From positions 496,001 to 560,000 of the forward strand of contig NZ_CP071130.1 in NCBI RefSeq assembly GCF_017220215.1: a DNA stretch of 64,000 bases, written 5' to 3'. The notes below the pieces were generated by a model, which did no database searches, had not been told where the DNA came from, and saw only the letters and a program-made list of their open reading frames with translations. This stretch comes from Caballeronia sp. M1242 (GTDB lineage Bacteria > Pseudomonadota > Gammaproteobacteria > Burkholderiales > Burkholderiaceae). This document shows, in pieces, positions 26,687 through 35,817 of this stretch. The position numbers and the translations under genes were made by a program. The first letter of the stretch is position 1; every line of letters begins with the position of its first letter.

Positions 26687-27424
26687 TCAGACGGTCGCGG
26701 CCGGCGCGACCGATGCGCCTTTGATTCCATGCCGCGCGAGTGCTTCGCCGACGAAACCCGAACGCTTCACGTCTTCGACGAATTCGCGCAGCATGTCGGC
26801 GGCTGCTTCGCCGCGCGATTTCGGCAGCCCCATCGCCTGCTGAATCACCATGAAGCGTTCGTTCAACAGACGCAGGCCGGGCGTGCGCGCGGCATCGGCT
26901 TCGAGTTGCTGCTTGACGCCCGCAGCCACTTCGAGCTCGTCGCGCAGAAAGGTCTCGACGACCGCTTGCGACGAAGCCGCCCGAACGATCTGCGCATGCC
27001 TGATCTCGCGCGTGAGAAAGAGGTCATACGCGCTGCCCTTGCCGACCACGATGCGATTCTCCGCGCGGTCCACTTCGTCGTTGCGCGTCAACGGCGAGTC
27101 GTTGCGCACGAGGTAGAAGCCTTCGATCAACACGTAAGGCGCAGTGAAGGCGATGCCCGCGCCGCGCGAAGGATCGATCGCGAAGAAGCCGATGTCGGCC
27201 GCTTCATTCGTGACGGTCTCCACCGATTTCGCCGCGGTGTCGAAAGCCGCGAACGCGACGTCCACGCCGAGCCGAGACGCCAGTTCCCGCGCGAGATCGA
27301 CCGATACGCCGCCGGGCTCGCCTTCCCTATCGCGGTGCGCCAGAACGGGATTGCCCAGATTGAGGGATGCGCGCAGCACGCCTGTCGGCGCGATGGCTTG
27401 CAGCAAGGTCGAAGAAAGAGTCAT
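26687..27424 (-). CDS. Family 3 solute-binding (amino-acid ABC type) protein without a visible signal peptide
   Basis: A 245-aa type 2 periplasmic-binding fold: LRASLNLGNPVLAHR, GGVSVDLARELASRLGVDVAF, DIGFFAIDPSRGAGIAFTAPYV, and VGKGSAYDLFLTREI follow the SBP_bac_3 pattern. From the best start (MTLSSTLLQAIAPTG, 27424) there is no signal peptide. Extending to 27532 adds a poorly convincing hydrophobic stretch. No permease or ATPase gene is adjacent; instead it is coupled to a GNAT gene. It may be a cytoplasmic ligand-binding or cyclohexadienyl-dehydratase-like protein rather than a transporter part. Confidence 0.75.
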   Translation of the reverse strand: MTLSSTLLQAIAPTGVLRASLNLGNPVLAHRDREGEPGGVSVDLARELASRLGVDVAFAAFDTAAKSVETVTNEAADIGFFAIDPSRGAGIAFTAPYVLIEGFYLVRNDSPLTRNDEVDRAENRIVVGKGSAYDLFLTREIRHAQIVRAASSQAVVETFLRDELEVAAGVKQQLEADAARTPGLRLLNERFMVIQQAMGLPKSRGEAAADMLREFVEDVKRSGFVGEALARHGIKGASVAPAATV

Positions 27425-27497
27425 GGCTTCGTGCGCCTCATGTTGCATGAGCATGCAGAATACGCGAACCGCGACCACGCTTGCAAAAGGAACTGCC

Positions 27498-27995
27498 ATG
27501 CCCGCACCGCTCGACGCCAAAGCCCTCATCACGCGCCTCGACTTGCAGCCGCATCCCGAAGGCGGCTATTTTCGTGAGACGTATCGTGCAGAGCAGCGCG
27601 TGACGCGCGATGGCGCGAGCGAGACGCGTTCGGCATCGACGGCAATCTACTATCTGCTATGCGAAGGCGCGCATTCGGCGTGGCATCGCATTCGCTCCGA
27701 CGAAGTCTGGCACTTCCATGCGGGCGATCCGCTGCTCGTGCATGTGCTCGATGCGCACGGCGCGCTCACCACGCACCGGCTGGGCGATATGACGCAGCTT
27801 GCCGACACGGTGTTTCAGGCTGTCGTCGCAGCGGGCGACTGGTTCGCCGCCGAATGCAGCATCGCGTCGGGCGCGTCGCTCGTCGGCTGCACGGTCGCGC
27901 CGGGCTTCGAATTCACCGAGTTCGAGCTTGCCCGTTGCGATGAACTCGCGGCGCGTTATCCGCAGCATCGCGAGTTGATCCAACGGCTCGCTTAG
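27498..27995 (+). CDS. Cupin-fold DUF985 protein
   Basis: A 165-aa cupin (Cupin_5/DUF985). Conserved features: ALITRLDLQPHPEGGYFRETYR at the N-terminus, STAIYYLLCEGAHSAWHRI, EVWHFHAGDPL (His-rich metal-binding strand), and the C-terminal CTVAPGFEFTEFELA. At 165 aa it is the normal family length. AAAGGA ribosome-binding site before the ATG at 27498. Members are often annotated as sugar epimerase-like; activity unknown. Its last four bases overlap the convergent mobB stop. Confidence 0.87.
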   Translation: MPAPLDAKALITRLDLQPHPEGGYFRETYRAEQRVTRDGASETRSASTAIYYLLCEGAHSAWHRIRSDEVWHFHAGDPLLVHVLDAHGALTTHRLGDMTQLADTVFQAVVAAGDWFAAECSIASGASLVGCTVAPGFEFTEFELARCDELAARYPQHRELIQRLA

Positions 27996-28516
27996 CGAGG
28001 CAGCGCAATACCGAGCGTCGCGCAGACGAACGCGCCGATGCGCGCTATGTCATCGAGGGCAAGCACGGGCAAGGCCGATTCGATCGCGGCGGCGTCGTCC
28101 GTTGCGATGGCGAGCACCTCCACATCGGTCAGATAGAGCGGGTCCTTGCCCGTCGACGGCCGCACGACTTCGAGCCGCGGCATGGCTTCGCGCGCGAAGC
28201 CTTCGACGATCACGAAGTCGGCGTGCGAAAGGCGCGCGGCAAGCGCCGCGAGCGGCGGCTCGGCTTCATCGTTGAGTTCATGAAAGATGGCATAGCGATA
28301 CGGCGACGCGATCAGCACTTCACTCGCGCCCGCGCGACGAAAGCGCGCACTGTCCTTGCCCGGCGGCTCGAGCTCGATGGAATGATGACTATGCTTGATG
28401 ACGTTGACCGTGAGTCCTTGCGCGCGAAACCACGGCAGCAGCGCTTCGATCAACGTGGTCTTGCCTTGGCCGGAGCGCCCGGTAATGCCGAAAAGCGGCG
28501 GGTGCGACGAAATCAT
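27992..28516 (-). CDS. mobB: Molybdopterin-guanine dinucleotide biosynthesis adaptor MobB
   Basis: A 174-aa P-loop GTP-binding protein: Walker A GRSGQGKTTL at the N-terminus, VIKHSHHSIELEPPGKDSARFRRAGA, and FVIVEGFAREAMPRLEVVR, all typical of MobB. MobB assists MobA in forming the bis-MGD cofactor for molybdoenzymes such as assimilatory nitrate reductase, whose regulators NasS/NasT lie at the right end of this window. No other molybdenum cofactor gene is adjacent. Confidence 0.9.
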   Translation of the reverse strand: MISSHPPLFGITGRSGQGKTTLIEALLPWFRAQGLTVNVIKHSHHSIELEPPGKDSARFRRAGASEVLIASPYRYAIFHELNDEAEPPLAALAARLSHADFVIVEGFAREAMPRLEVVRPSTGKDPLYLTDVEVLAIATDDAAAIESALPVLALDDIARIGAFVCATLGIALPR

Positions 28517-28693
28517 GCGATGGTTGTGTCGTTGTCGTCATCGAACGGGTCCGGCAAGTGTAGCGGCTCCGTGGCGAGCCGGGCCGAATCGCGCTATCGT
28601 CAGGCATCGTGCTTGCATCGACCGCGCTGCATTGCGTAACGCGCGAGGCACGTGGAACGTGTCGAGCATCAGCGCACTTCACAGGATCATGAC

Positions 28694-31219
28694 ATGGCTG
28701 AAGACAATCCCAGCACCGCTCTCGCTCCGCAGCAATTTTCCATCGACGTCATGCTCGAAAAGTACGCCAAGGGCGACGAGACGCGCGTCGACGATATCTA
28801 TCGACGCGTGGCGCGCGGCGTCGCGCTCGCGGAACCGCCCGAAGCGCGCGCGAAGATCGAAGCCGAGTTCGTCGACAACTTCAAGCGCGGCGCACTGGGC
28901 GCGGGTCGCATCATGAGCGCGGCGGGCGCGGGCATCGATGCCACGCTCATCAACTGCTTCGTGCAGCCGGTCGGCGATGCGATACAAGGTGTCGATGACA
29001 ACGGCCTTCCGGGCATCTACGTCGCGCTGTTGCAGGCCGCCGAGACCATGCGGCGAGGCGGCGGCGTGGGGTATAACTTTTCGGCAATCCGTCCGCGCGG
29101 CGCGCGCGTGCATTCGACAGGATCGGCGGCATCGGGGCCGTGCAGCTACATGGACGTGTTCGATGCCTCGTGCCGCACCGTGGAAAGCGCGGGTTCGCGT
29201 CGCGGCGCGCAGATGGGCATTCTCGACTGCACGCATCCGGACCTGCTCGAATTCATCGCGGCCAAGCACACGAAAGGGCGCTGGAACAACTTCAACGTAT
29301 CAGTCGCTGTGACGGACGAATTCATGCAGGCCGTCGCCGATGACTCCGTCTGGCAGCTCGTGCACAAGGCGGAGCCCTCGCCGGCGCAACGCACATCGGC
29401 CGATATCCGGCAGCGTGAAGATGGCTTGTGGGTGTATCGCGAAGTGCGCGCGCGCGAGGTGTGGGACACGGTCATGCGTTCTACTTACGATGTCGCGGAG
29501 CCGGGCGTCGTCTTCATTTCGCGCATGAACGACGACAACAATCTGCGCTCGCTCGAAGCCATTCGCGCGACGAATCCGTGCGGCGAGCAGCCGCTTCCCG
29601 CGTATGGCTGCTGCAACCTCGGGCCGCTCAATCTCACGCGCTTCGTGTCCGATCCGTTCGCGCAGATGCGTGGCGGCGCGTCGGGCTTCGATTGGGACGG
29701 CCTCGCGCAGACGACGCGCACGCAAGTCCGCTTTCTCGACGACGTGCTCGACGTGACGCTCTGGCCGCTGCCGGAACAGGCGCGCGAGGCGCAGGCGAAG
29801 CGGCGCATCGGCGTCGGCTTCACGGGGCTCGGCGATACGCTCGTCATGCTCGGCTTGCGCTACGACTCGCAGGAAGGACGCGACTTCGCGGCGCGCGTGG
29901 CCCGCACCATGCGCGACGAGGCGTATCGCGCATCCGTGCAACTGGCGCGCGAGCGCGGCGCTTTTCCGCTCTTCGACGCGCGGCGCTATCTGGAACAAGG
30001 CACGTTCGCATCGCGCCTGCCCGACGACATCACTAGCGCGATTCGCGCGCACGGCATTCGCAACAGCCATCTGCTTTCCATCGCGCCGACCGGCACGGTG
30101 AGCCTCGCGTTCGCGGACAACGCGTCGAACGGCATCGAGCCTGCTTTCTCGTGGACGTATCAACGCACCAAGCGCATGGCGGACGGCTCGCGGCAGAGCT
30201 TCGCGGTGGAAGACCATGCGTACCGTCTCTATCGCGAGATGGGCGGCGACGTGAACGCGTTGCCCGATTACTTCGTGAGCGCGCTCGACATGTCCGCGCA
30301 CGATCACCTCGAAATGATGGCGGCGGTGCAGCCTTTCGTGGATACGTCCATCTCGAAGACGGTGAACGTGCCGGCCGACTATCCGTTCGACAAGTTCCAG
30401 GACCTCTACTTCGAAGCATGGCGGCGCGGGCTCAAAGGTCTTGCCACCTACCGCCCGAACGATACGCTGGGCGCGGTGCTTTCGGTGACGCCGCAAGAGA
30501 CGCCGAGCGATTCTCCCGATCCCGAACTCGACCTCGATCCGCTGCGCATCGCGATCGATCATCGGCCGCGCGGCGAATTGCCCGCGATCATCGAAAAGGT
30601 CGAATATCTGACGCAAGCGGGAAAGAAGTCGCTGTATCTCGCGGTGTCGTTCATCGAAGTGACCGGGCGCATCGCGGGCGAGGACGTGACCATCGAACGT
30701 CCGATTGAATTCTTTATACCGACAGGGCAGAGCGACGAATCGCAGCAGTGGATCACGGCGACGATGCGTTCGCTCTCGCTCGCCGCGCGTGGCGGTTTCG
30801 CGGCGCGCACGTTGCAGGACATGCGCAAGGTGTCGTGGGATCGCGGACAAGTGCGGCTCGGCGATGTCGAGCGGCTCGACGGTCATCGCAGTCCACGTTG
30901 GCACGACTCCGAAGTCGCGGCGCTGGCTTACGCGATCCAGCAGATTCTGTATCGACGCGGTTTTTTGGATGCAGAAGGCAATCAGGTTCCTTCGCGCGTG
31001 CTCGCGCGCAAGCGCAGCGAGGCGGCGGCGCCTCTGCGCACGTTGCAGCTTGAAGACGAACAGGACGCGCACGACGACGTGACTGAGGCGCCCGTCGATC
31101 CGCATGGACTCGCGCAGATGCACGGACGCAAATGCGCGACGTGCGGTGCGAACGCGGTGATCCGCAAGGACGGGTGTGATTTCTGTACCGCTTGTGGGGA
31201 GATTGGTGCGTGTGGTTAA
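28694..31219 (+). CDS. nrdJ: Adenosylcobalamin-dependent (class II) ribonucleotide reductase
   Basis: An 841-aa class II ribonucleotide reductase. It has the N-terminal R..ALGAGRIMSAAG region, the active-site loop around LINCFVQPV and MRRGGGVGYNFSAIRPRG, the finger-loop NPCGEQPLPAYGCCNLG with the radical-site Cys, and LSIAPTGTVSLAF. The C-terminal Cys-rich tail (KCATCGANAVIRKDG, then CDFCTACGEIGACG) serves as thiol shuttle. It makes deoxynucleotides without needing oxygen but requires vitamin B12. I do not see a cobalamin riboswitch in the ~175 bases upstream. ATG at 28694 chosen over a longer GTG frame at 28652. Confidence 0.92.
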   Translation: MAEDNPSTALAPQQFSIDVMLEKYAKGDETRVDDIYRRVARGVALAEPPEARAKIEAEFVDNFKRGALGAGRIMSAAGAGIDATLINCFVQPVGDAIQGVDDNGLPGIYVALLQAAETMRRGGGVGYNFSAIRPRGARVHSTGSAASGPCSYMDVFDASCRTVESAGSRRGAQMGILDCTHPDLLEFIAAKHTKGRWNNFNVSVAVTDEFMQAVADDSVWQLVHKAEPSPAQRTSADIRQREDGLWVYREVRAREVWDTVMRSTYDVAEPGVVFISRMNDDNNLRSLEAIRATNPCGEQPLPAYGCCNLGPLNLTRFVSDPFAQMRGGASGFDWDGLAQTTRTQVRFLDDVLDVTLWPLPEQAREAQAKRRIGVGFTGLGDTLVMLGLRYDSQEGRDFAARVARTMRDEAYRASVQLARERGAFPLFDARRYLEQGTFASRLPDDITSAIRAHGIRNSHLLSIAPTGTVSLAFADNASNGIEPAFSWTYQRTKRMADGSRQSFAVEDHAYRLYREMGGDVNALPDYFVSALDMSAHDHLEMMAAVQPFVDTSISKTVNVPADYPFDKFQDLYFEAWRRGLKGLATYRPNDTLGAVLSVTPQETPSDSPDPELDLDPLRIAIDHRPRGELPAIIEKVEYLTQAGKKSLYLAVSFIEVTGRIAGEDVTIERPIEFFIPTGQSDESQQWITATMRSLSLAARGGFAARTLQDMRKVSWDRGQVRLGDVERLDGHRSPRWHDSEVAALAYAIQQILYRRGFLDAEGNQVPSRVLARKRSEAAAPLRTLQLEDEQDAHDDVTEAPVDPHGLAQMHGRKCATCGANAVIRKDGCDFCTACGEIGACG

Positions 31220-31276
31220 AGCGCCGATTCACTTGAATTCATAATTCAAAGCGCCGTTCGCGCGCCGATAACCCAA

Positions 31277-31311
31277 GGTCAGCAGCGACTCCCCCTGACT
31301 CGCTGCTGACC
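31277..31311 (+). terminator. Terminator-like hairpin after nrdJ
   Basis: Perfect 12-bp stem GGTCAGCAGCGA / TCGCTGCTGACC with an 11-base loop, 57 bases after the nrdJ stop, followed by a pyrimidine-rich ATCTCTCTCTCTG tail rather than a pure T run. Confidence 0.65.
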
Positions 31312-31642
31312 ATCTCTCTCTCTGTTCCGTTCATCCGCAACGCTGACTCTTCCCAAGCGAAAAGCAGCATCCGTCGCGCCGTGTCAATTATTAAAGACGA
31401 CTGATTAATTAAGAATTCTCGGGTGTCATTCGAACTCGATTGATTAGAGAATTCCGCCCGGGTGCTTTCAACTGGATAGGCTAAATCACAACCGAGGGCC
31501 GTGCCGTCGTTTGCTCACGCAAGCTCGGCCACAGGAGAAATGCACTTGTCCGGCGTCAAGGGGAGCGGGCGCTATTGCCGTATCGGTACAGCGCCGCGCT
31601 CGAATTGGGATCCCGTTTTTCTAATTGCTTGGAGTATCAAAA
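31312..31642 (+). promoter_or_regulatory. AT-richer leader region of the fimbrial operon
   Basis: About 330 bases with no gene. The stretch 31380-31490 is visibly AT-rich (ATTATTAAAG, GATTAATTAAGAATTC) and contains two GAATTC-plus-CGGGTG blocks (about 31413-31425 and 31448-31463). It likely carries the fimbrial promoter and operator sites; I cannot assign exact -35/-10 boxes. Confidence 0.4.
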
Positions 31643-32188
31643 ATGAAGAAGTCCGTAATCTCGGCTTTCATCGCTGGCGTGTTGAGCGTGGCTGCCGGCG
31701 GCGCGTTCGCGTCCGATGGAACCATCACGTTCAACGGCGCGCTTACGGCCGCGACCTGCACGATCAACGGCAACGGCACGTCGTCGAAGGACTTCACGGT
31801 CACGCTGCCGACCGTTTCCACCTCGACGCTGACCGCGGCTGGCCAGACGGCTGGCACCACCTCGTACAGCATCGCGCTCAGCGCATGCTCGCCGGTCACG
31901 AGCACGAGCAAGGCATCGGTGTTCTATGAAGCAGGCACCACGGTCGATCCAGCTGATGGCCGTCTGCTTGTCGCTGCCGGCGGCGCGGGCAAAGTCAAGC
32001 TCGAACTGCTGAACCAGGACGGAACGCAGATCAAGGCGGGCTACTCGAGTGATCTTCAGAACTCGAAGCCGGCCTCCATCGCGTCGGGCGCGGCCACGCT
32101 GTTCTACGACGTTCGCTATTACGCCACCGGCGCGACGTCGGCGGGCGCGGCGAACTCGTCGGTCGTGTACAGCATCAACTATCAATAA
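31643..32188 (+). CDS. Type 1-like fimbrial major pilin
   Basis: A 181-aa pilin with signal peptide (MKKSVISAFIAGVLSVAAGGAFA), then the donor-strand N-terminus (SDGTITFNGALTAATC) and the conserved Cys pair (Cys in ALTAATC and in LSACSP). The C-terminal beta-strand (SSVVYSINYQ) has the penultimate aromatic Tyr recognised by the chaperone. It is the first gene of a complete chaperone-usher operon and so is probably the major shaft subunit. GGAG precedes the ATG. Confidence 0.88.
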   Translation: MKKSVISAFIAGVLSVAAGGAFASDGTITFNGALTAATCTINGNGTSSKDFTVTLPTVSTSTLTAAGQTAGTTSYSIALSACSPVTSTSKASVFYEAGTTVDPADGRLLVAAGGAGKVKLELLNQDGTQIKAGYSSDLQNSKPASIASGAATLFYDVRYYATGATSAGAANSSVVYSINYQ

Positions 32189-32305
32189 GCGGTTTTGTAA
32201 CACCGGACCATTCGCTTTCCACATGCGCGACTGGCCCGGTGCAAGGGCGGGCGCAAGTCCGCCTCTCCTTGATATCGTGCTTCGCTTGGGCGCTTCTTTG
32301 TCACT

Positions 32306-33049
32306 ATGAAATTGTTTAGCCGACTCGCATCCATCGCGGTGGTCCTCGCCGCGATTCAGGGCTTCGCCCCGCAGGCCCGTGCTTCGGTGGTTATCGCCGG
32401 TACGCGCGTGGTGTACAACCAGAGCGATTCAGAAGTCACCGTCAAGCTGACCAACAACGGCAAGCTCCCCGGTCTCACAAAGGTCTGGATCGACAAGGGC
32501 GATGCCGACGCCAAGCCGGATACGATCGACGTGCCGTTCACCATCACCCCGCCGATGATGCGTATCGATCCGGGCAAGTCGCAGACGCTGCGCATCATGT
32601 CGACGGGCGAGGCTCTTCCCGGCGACGCCGAAACCGTCCTCTATCTGAACGTGCTGGAAGTGCCGCCCAAGCCGACGGGCGATGAAGCCAGCGCCAATCA
32701 GCTGCAACTCGCATTCCGCACGCGCATCAAGTTCTTCTATCGCCCGACGGGGCTGAAAGGGCAGGCGAGCGACGCGCCCGAGGCCATCGTGTGGCATCTG
32801 AAGCGCGAAGGCGGCAAGAACACGCTGGTGGCCGATAACCCCACGCAGTATCACGTATCGTTCGACCGCATCGACTTGACGGATGGCGTGCATACGGCGC
32901 AGTTCACCGACGGCGGCATGGTCGGACCGGGCGAAAGCCGCGCGTTCCCGCTCAAGGGCGAGCTTCCCGCAGCTGGCGCGAAGGTGCGCTATACCGCGAT
33001 CAACGACTACGGCGGCCCGCAGGCAGGCGACGCCACGCTCGCTCCCTGA
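32306..33049 (+). CDS. Periplasmic fimbrial chaperone (PapD-like)
   Basis: A 247-aa chaperone with signal peptide and two immunoglobulin-like domains. The subunit-docking Arg is in VIAGTRVVYNQSDSEVTVKL, the F1-G1 edge strand in LQLAFRTRIKFFYRP includes the conserved Lys, and the C-terminal domain has the NPTQYHVSF pattern. Binds pilin subunits in the periplasm and hands them to the usher encoded 142 bases downstream. The ATG at 32306 directly begins the signal peptide. Confidence 0.93.
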   Translation: MKLFSRLASIAVVLAAIQGFAPQARASVVIAGTRVVYNQSDSEVTVKLTNNGKLPGLTKVWIDKGDADAKPDTIDVPFTITPPMMRIDPGKSQTLRIMSTGEALPGDAETVLYLNVLEVPPKPTGDEASANQLQLAFRTRIKFFYRPTGLKGQASDAPEAIVWHLKREGGKNTLVADNPTQYHVSFDRIDLTDGVHTAQFTDGGMVGPGESRAFPLKGELPAAGAKVRYTAINDYGGPQAGDATLAP

Positions 33050-33191
33050 CCGGCGCGTTGCGACCGTCACGAGCTGGCTGCCCGACGCCCGCGCGCCATT
33101 GCGCGCCGCAATGACCCCGTGAAGATGCACTAGCGCGCATGCCCTTGCCGCATGCCGGGGATCGCTGTGCCCGTATATTTCGGATAACTGA

Positions 33192-35783
33192 ATGAAAACG
33201 CACTACTGCAGCGCCCACCTGTCCGGCGCGCGTTTAAGACCTGTCACGCTGTTCACGCTCCAGGCATTGGCCGCAATGGGCGTGAGCGGTCACGCGTGGG
33301 CGGACGCTTCGGCGCAGCCCGCAGCCGTCGAATTCAACGAGCAGTTTCTCGATTCCGGCGGCGGCCAGAAGCTCGACATCTCACGCTTCAATCACGGGCA
33401 GCCGGTCCTGCCGGGCACGTATCGCGCCGATACTTACGTCAACAACGTATGGCGCGGCAAGTTCAGCGTCGATGTGCGCGACTCCACGGAGCAGCCCGGG
33501 GTCGTGCAACCGTGCATGACGGCGGATCTGCTCGAACGCTTCGGTGTCGATTTGCGCAAGCTCTCGCCGGAAGCCGCCGCTAAGCTGGAAGCGGCCGGCA
33601 ATGCGTGCCTGACGCTGCCCGAGATCATCCCGGGCGCGATCGCCACGTTCGACGGCGGCGAGCAGCGTCTCGATGTGAGCGTCCCGCAAATCGCGATGAA
33701 CAGCAGGGCGCGCGGCTATGTCGATCCGAAGTATTGGGACGATGGCATCAACGCGGGCACGTTTCAGTACAACGCGAACGTGTATCACAGCTCCGCCGGC
33801 GGCTTCGACAACAACTCGGCCTACCTCGGTTTGATCGGCGGCATCAACGTCGGTCCGTGGCGCTTCCGCTATCAGGGCAACGTTACGCACAACAGCATCG
33901 GCGGCTCACATTATCAAAGCGTGCAGACCTATGCGCAGCGTGCGTTCAAGGACATCAAGAGCCAGTTCACGGTTGGCGACACGTTCACGGACGGCGCGCT
34001 GTTCGACAGCTTCGGCTTGCGCGGCGCCACGCTCGGCACCGACGACCGCATGTTCCCGGAGTCGCAGCGCGGCTACGCGCCGGTGGTGCATGGCATCGCC
34101 AATAGCAATGCCCGCGTGCAGGTCCGGCAGAACGGCAACATCATCTACGAGACGACGGTCGCGCCGGGCGCGTTCGAGATCGACGACCTGTATCCAACGG
34201 GCTATGGCGGCAATCTCGATGTGATCGTCACCGAGGCCGACGGCACTCAGCACATCTCGACAGTTCCGTACGCGGCGGCGGTGAATGCGCTGCGGCCGGG
34301 CGTCACGCGTTATAGCGCGAGCATCGGCGAGTATCGCGATCCCAACATCGATATTCATCCGTTCGTCTCGCAGTTCACGCTGCAGCGGGGCATCAGCAAT
34401 CTGGTGACGCTGTACGGCGGCGTGAGCGCCGCGGACATGTACTTCTCGACGATGATCGGCACCGCGCTCAATACGAGCGTCGGCGCATTCGGTCTCGACG
34501 TGACGCAGGCAAGCGCGAGCTTCAAGGGCTACGGCACCCGCAACGGGGCGAGCGTGCGACTCAGCTATTCGCGCCTGTTCGAGCCGACGAATACGAATAT
34601 CGCCATCGCCGCGTATCGCTATTCGACGAGCGGCTTCTTCTCGCTGCCCGACGCGGTGATGATGCGTCAGCTGAACGCCGAGCATCAACTCGGTCTCATG
34701 ACCGCGCTGCAAAAGTCGCGCGTGCAGTTCACGCTGAATCAGAGCATCGGCGAGGGCGCGCGCTACGGCTCGCTCTATGCAGTGGGTTCGTTTCAGACGT
34801 ACTGGAACCGCTCCAGTCACGATACGCAGCTGCAAATCGGCTACACCAACAGCTGGAAGCGCATGACCTACGGCGCGTCGTTCGTGCGGCAGTTCCAGGT
34901 GAATACGGCCCGGTGGGACAACCGCATCATGCTGAACATGTCCATCCCGCTCGGGTTCGGGGCGCACGCGCCGCAGTCGACGACCGACTTCCAGCACGAC
35001 ACCAGCGACCGCAGCTCGACCATTCAGCAATCGGTCACGGGCACGCTCGGCGTCGACAACGCATTCAGCTACGGCATCAACGCGAACATCAACGACGGCG
35101 GCAGTCACGCCAGCAGTTCTGTCAGCGCGGGCGGCAACGTCGGTTACGTCGCGCCGTTTGCAATGCTTACCGCGAACGCGAGCACGGGCCGCAACTTCTC
35201 GCAGGTCGGCGCGGGCATGTCGGGCGGCGTGGTGGCATGGCGCGATGGCGTCGCGTTCACGCCGAACATGGGCGATACGGTCGCGGTCGTCGAAGCAAGC
35301 GATGCAGCGGGAGCACGCCTCGCCAACGGCGCGGGCTTGCGCGTGGACCGGTGGGGACACGCTGTCGTCTCCGGCATGCAGCCGTATTCGAACAACGACA
35401 TCGAACTGGACCCGAAGGGCTTGCCGATCAACATCGCGCTGAAGTCGACCGTGCAGCGCACGGCCCCGACTGCGGGTGCCGTGGTGCGCCTCAAGTTCGA
35501 GACGGAGAACATGGGCAAGCCGGCGGTCATGCGCGTCTCGCAGGCGGATGGCCAACCGTTGCCGTTCGGCTCCGAAGTGTTCGACGCCGAGAATCGCAGC
35601 GTCGGCACGGTGGCGCAGGGCAGCCGCATCATCGCGACCGGGCTGAAGGCCGACGCCGGCACGCTGAACGTGAAGTGGGGCGAAGCACCCGAGCAGCGTT
35701 GCGCGGTGCGCTATCAGTTGCCCGCGGTGACGGATGCCTCGAAGCCCAACTCCATCAGCATATCGGACGCTGTCTGTCAGTGA
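33192..35783 (+). CDS. Outer-membrane fimbrial usher (FimD/PapC family)
   Basis: An 863-aa usher: signal peptide, N-terminal chaperone-binding domain (VEFNEQFLD, PGTYRADTYVNNVWRG), 24-strand barrel with plug (RGYAPVVHGIANSNARVQVRQNGN, YETTVAPGAFEIDDLYPTG), and C-terminal domains (PYSNNDIELDPKGLP and FGSEVFDAENRSVGTVAQG) with the conserved final Cys pair (RCAVRYQ and DAVC at the end). Length is standard. It forms the assembly pore for the fimbria made from the neighbouring pilins. Confidence 0.94.
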   Translation: MKTHYCSAHLSGARLRPVTLFTLQALAAMGVSGHAWADASAQPAAVEFNEQFLDSGGGQKLDISRFNHGQPVLPGTYRADTYVNNVWRGKFSVDVRDSTEQPGVVQPCMTADLLERFGVDLRKLSPEAAAKLEAAGNACLTLPEIIPGAIATFDGGEQRLDVSVPQIAMNSRARGYVDPKYWDDGINAGTFQYNANVYHSSAGGFDNNSAYLGLIGGINVGPWRFRYQGNVTHNSIGGSHYQSVQTYAQRAFKDIKSQFTVGDTFTDGALFDSFGLRGATLGTDDRMFPESQRGYAPVVHGIANSNARVQVRQNGNIIYETTVAPGAFEIDDLYPTGYGGNLDVIVTEADGTQHISTVPYAAAVNALRPGVTRYSASIGEYRDPNIDIHPFVSQFTLQRGISNLVTLYGGVSAADMYFSTMIGTALNTSVGAFGLDVTQASASFKGYGTRNGASVRLSYSRLFEPTNTNIAIAAYRYSTSGFFSLPDAVMMRQLNAEHQLGLMTALQKSRVQFTLNQSIGEGARYGSLYAVGSFQTYWNRSSHDTQLQIGYTNSWKRMTYGASFVRQFQVNTARWDNRIMLNMSIPLGFGAHAPQSTTDFQHDTSDRSSTIQQSVTGTLGVDNAFSYGINANINDGGSHASSSVSAGGNVGYVAPFAMLTANASTGRNFSQVGAGMSGGVVAWRDGVAFTPNMGDTVAVVEASDAAGARLANGAGLRVDRWGHAVVSGMQPYSNNDIELDPKGLPINIALKSTVQRTAPTAGAVVRLKFETENMGKPAVMRVSQADGQPLPFGSEVFDAENRSVGTVAQGSRIIATGLKADAGTLNVKWGEAPEQRCAVRYQLPAVTDASKPNSISISDAVCQ

Positions 35784-35817
35784 GCGCCGTTCACATTCAT
35801 TGAATCAGGAAATCAAA

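Noticed and set aside
28517..28693. Possible cobalamin riboswitch before the B12-dependent ribonucleotide reductase
   Set aside because: I could not find a B12-box-like sequence or the expected paired helices by eye; would need a covariance-model scan.
29300..31123. 607-aa minus-strand frame opposite nrdJ
   Set aside because: Shadow of the ribonucleotide reductase gene; no motif or ribosome-binding site.
31312..31642. Invertible (phase-variable) fimbrial promoter
   Set aside because: Only short, imperfect GAATTC/CGGGTG blocks in direct orientation; no matching inverted repeats flanking a promoter and no FimB/E-like recombinase nearby.
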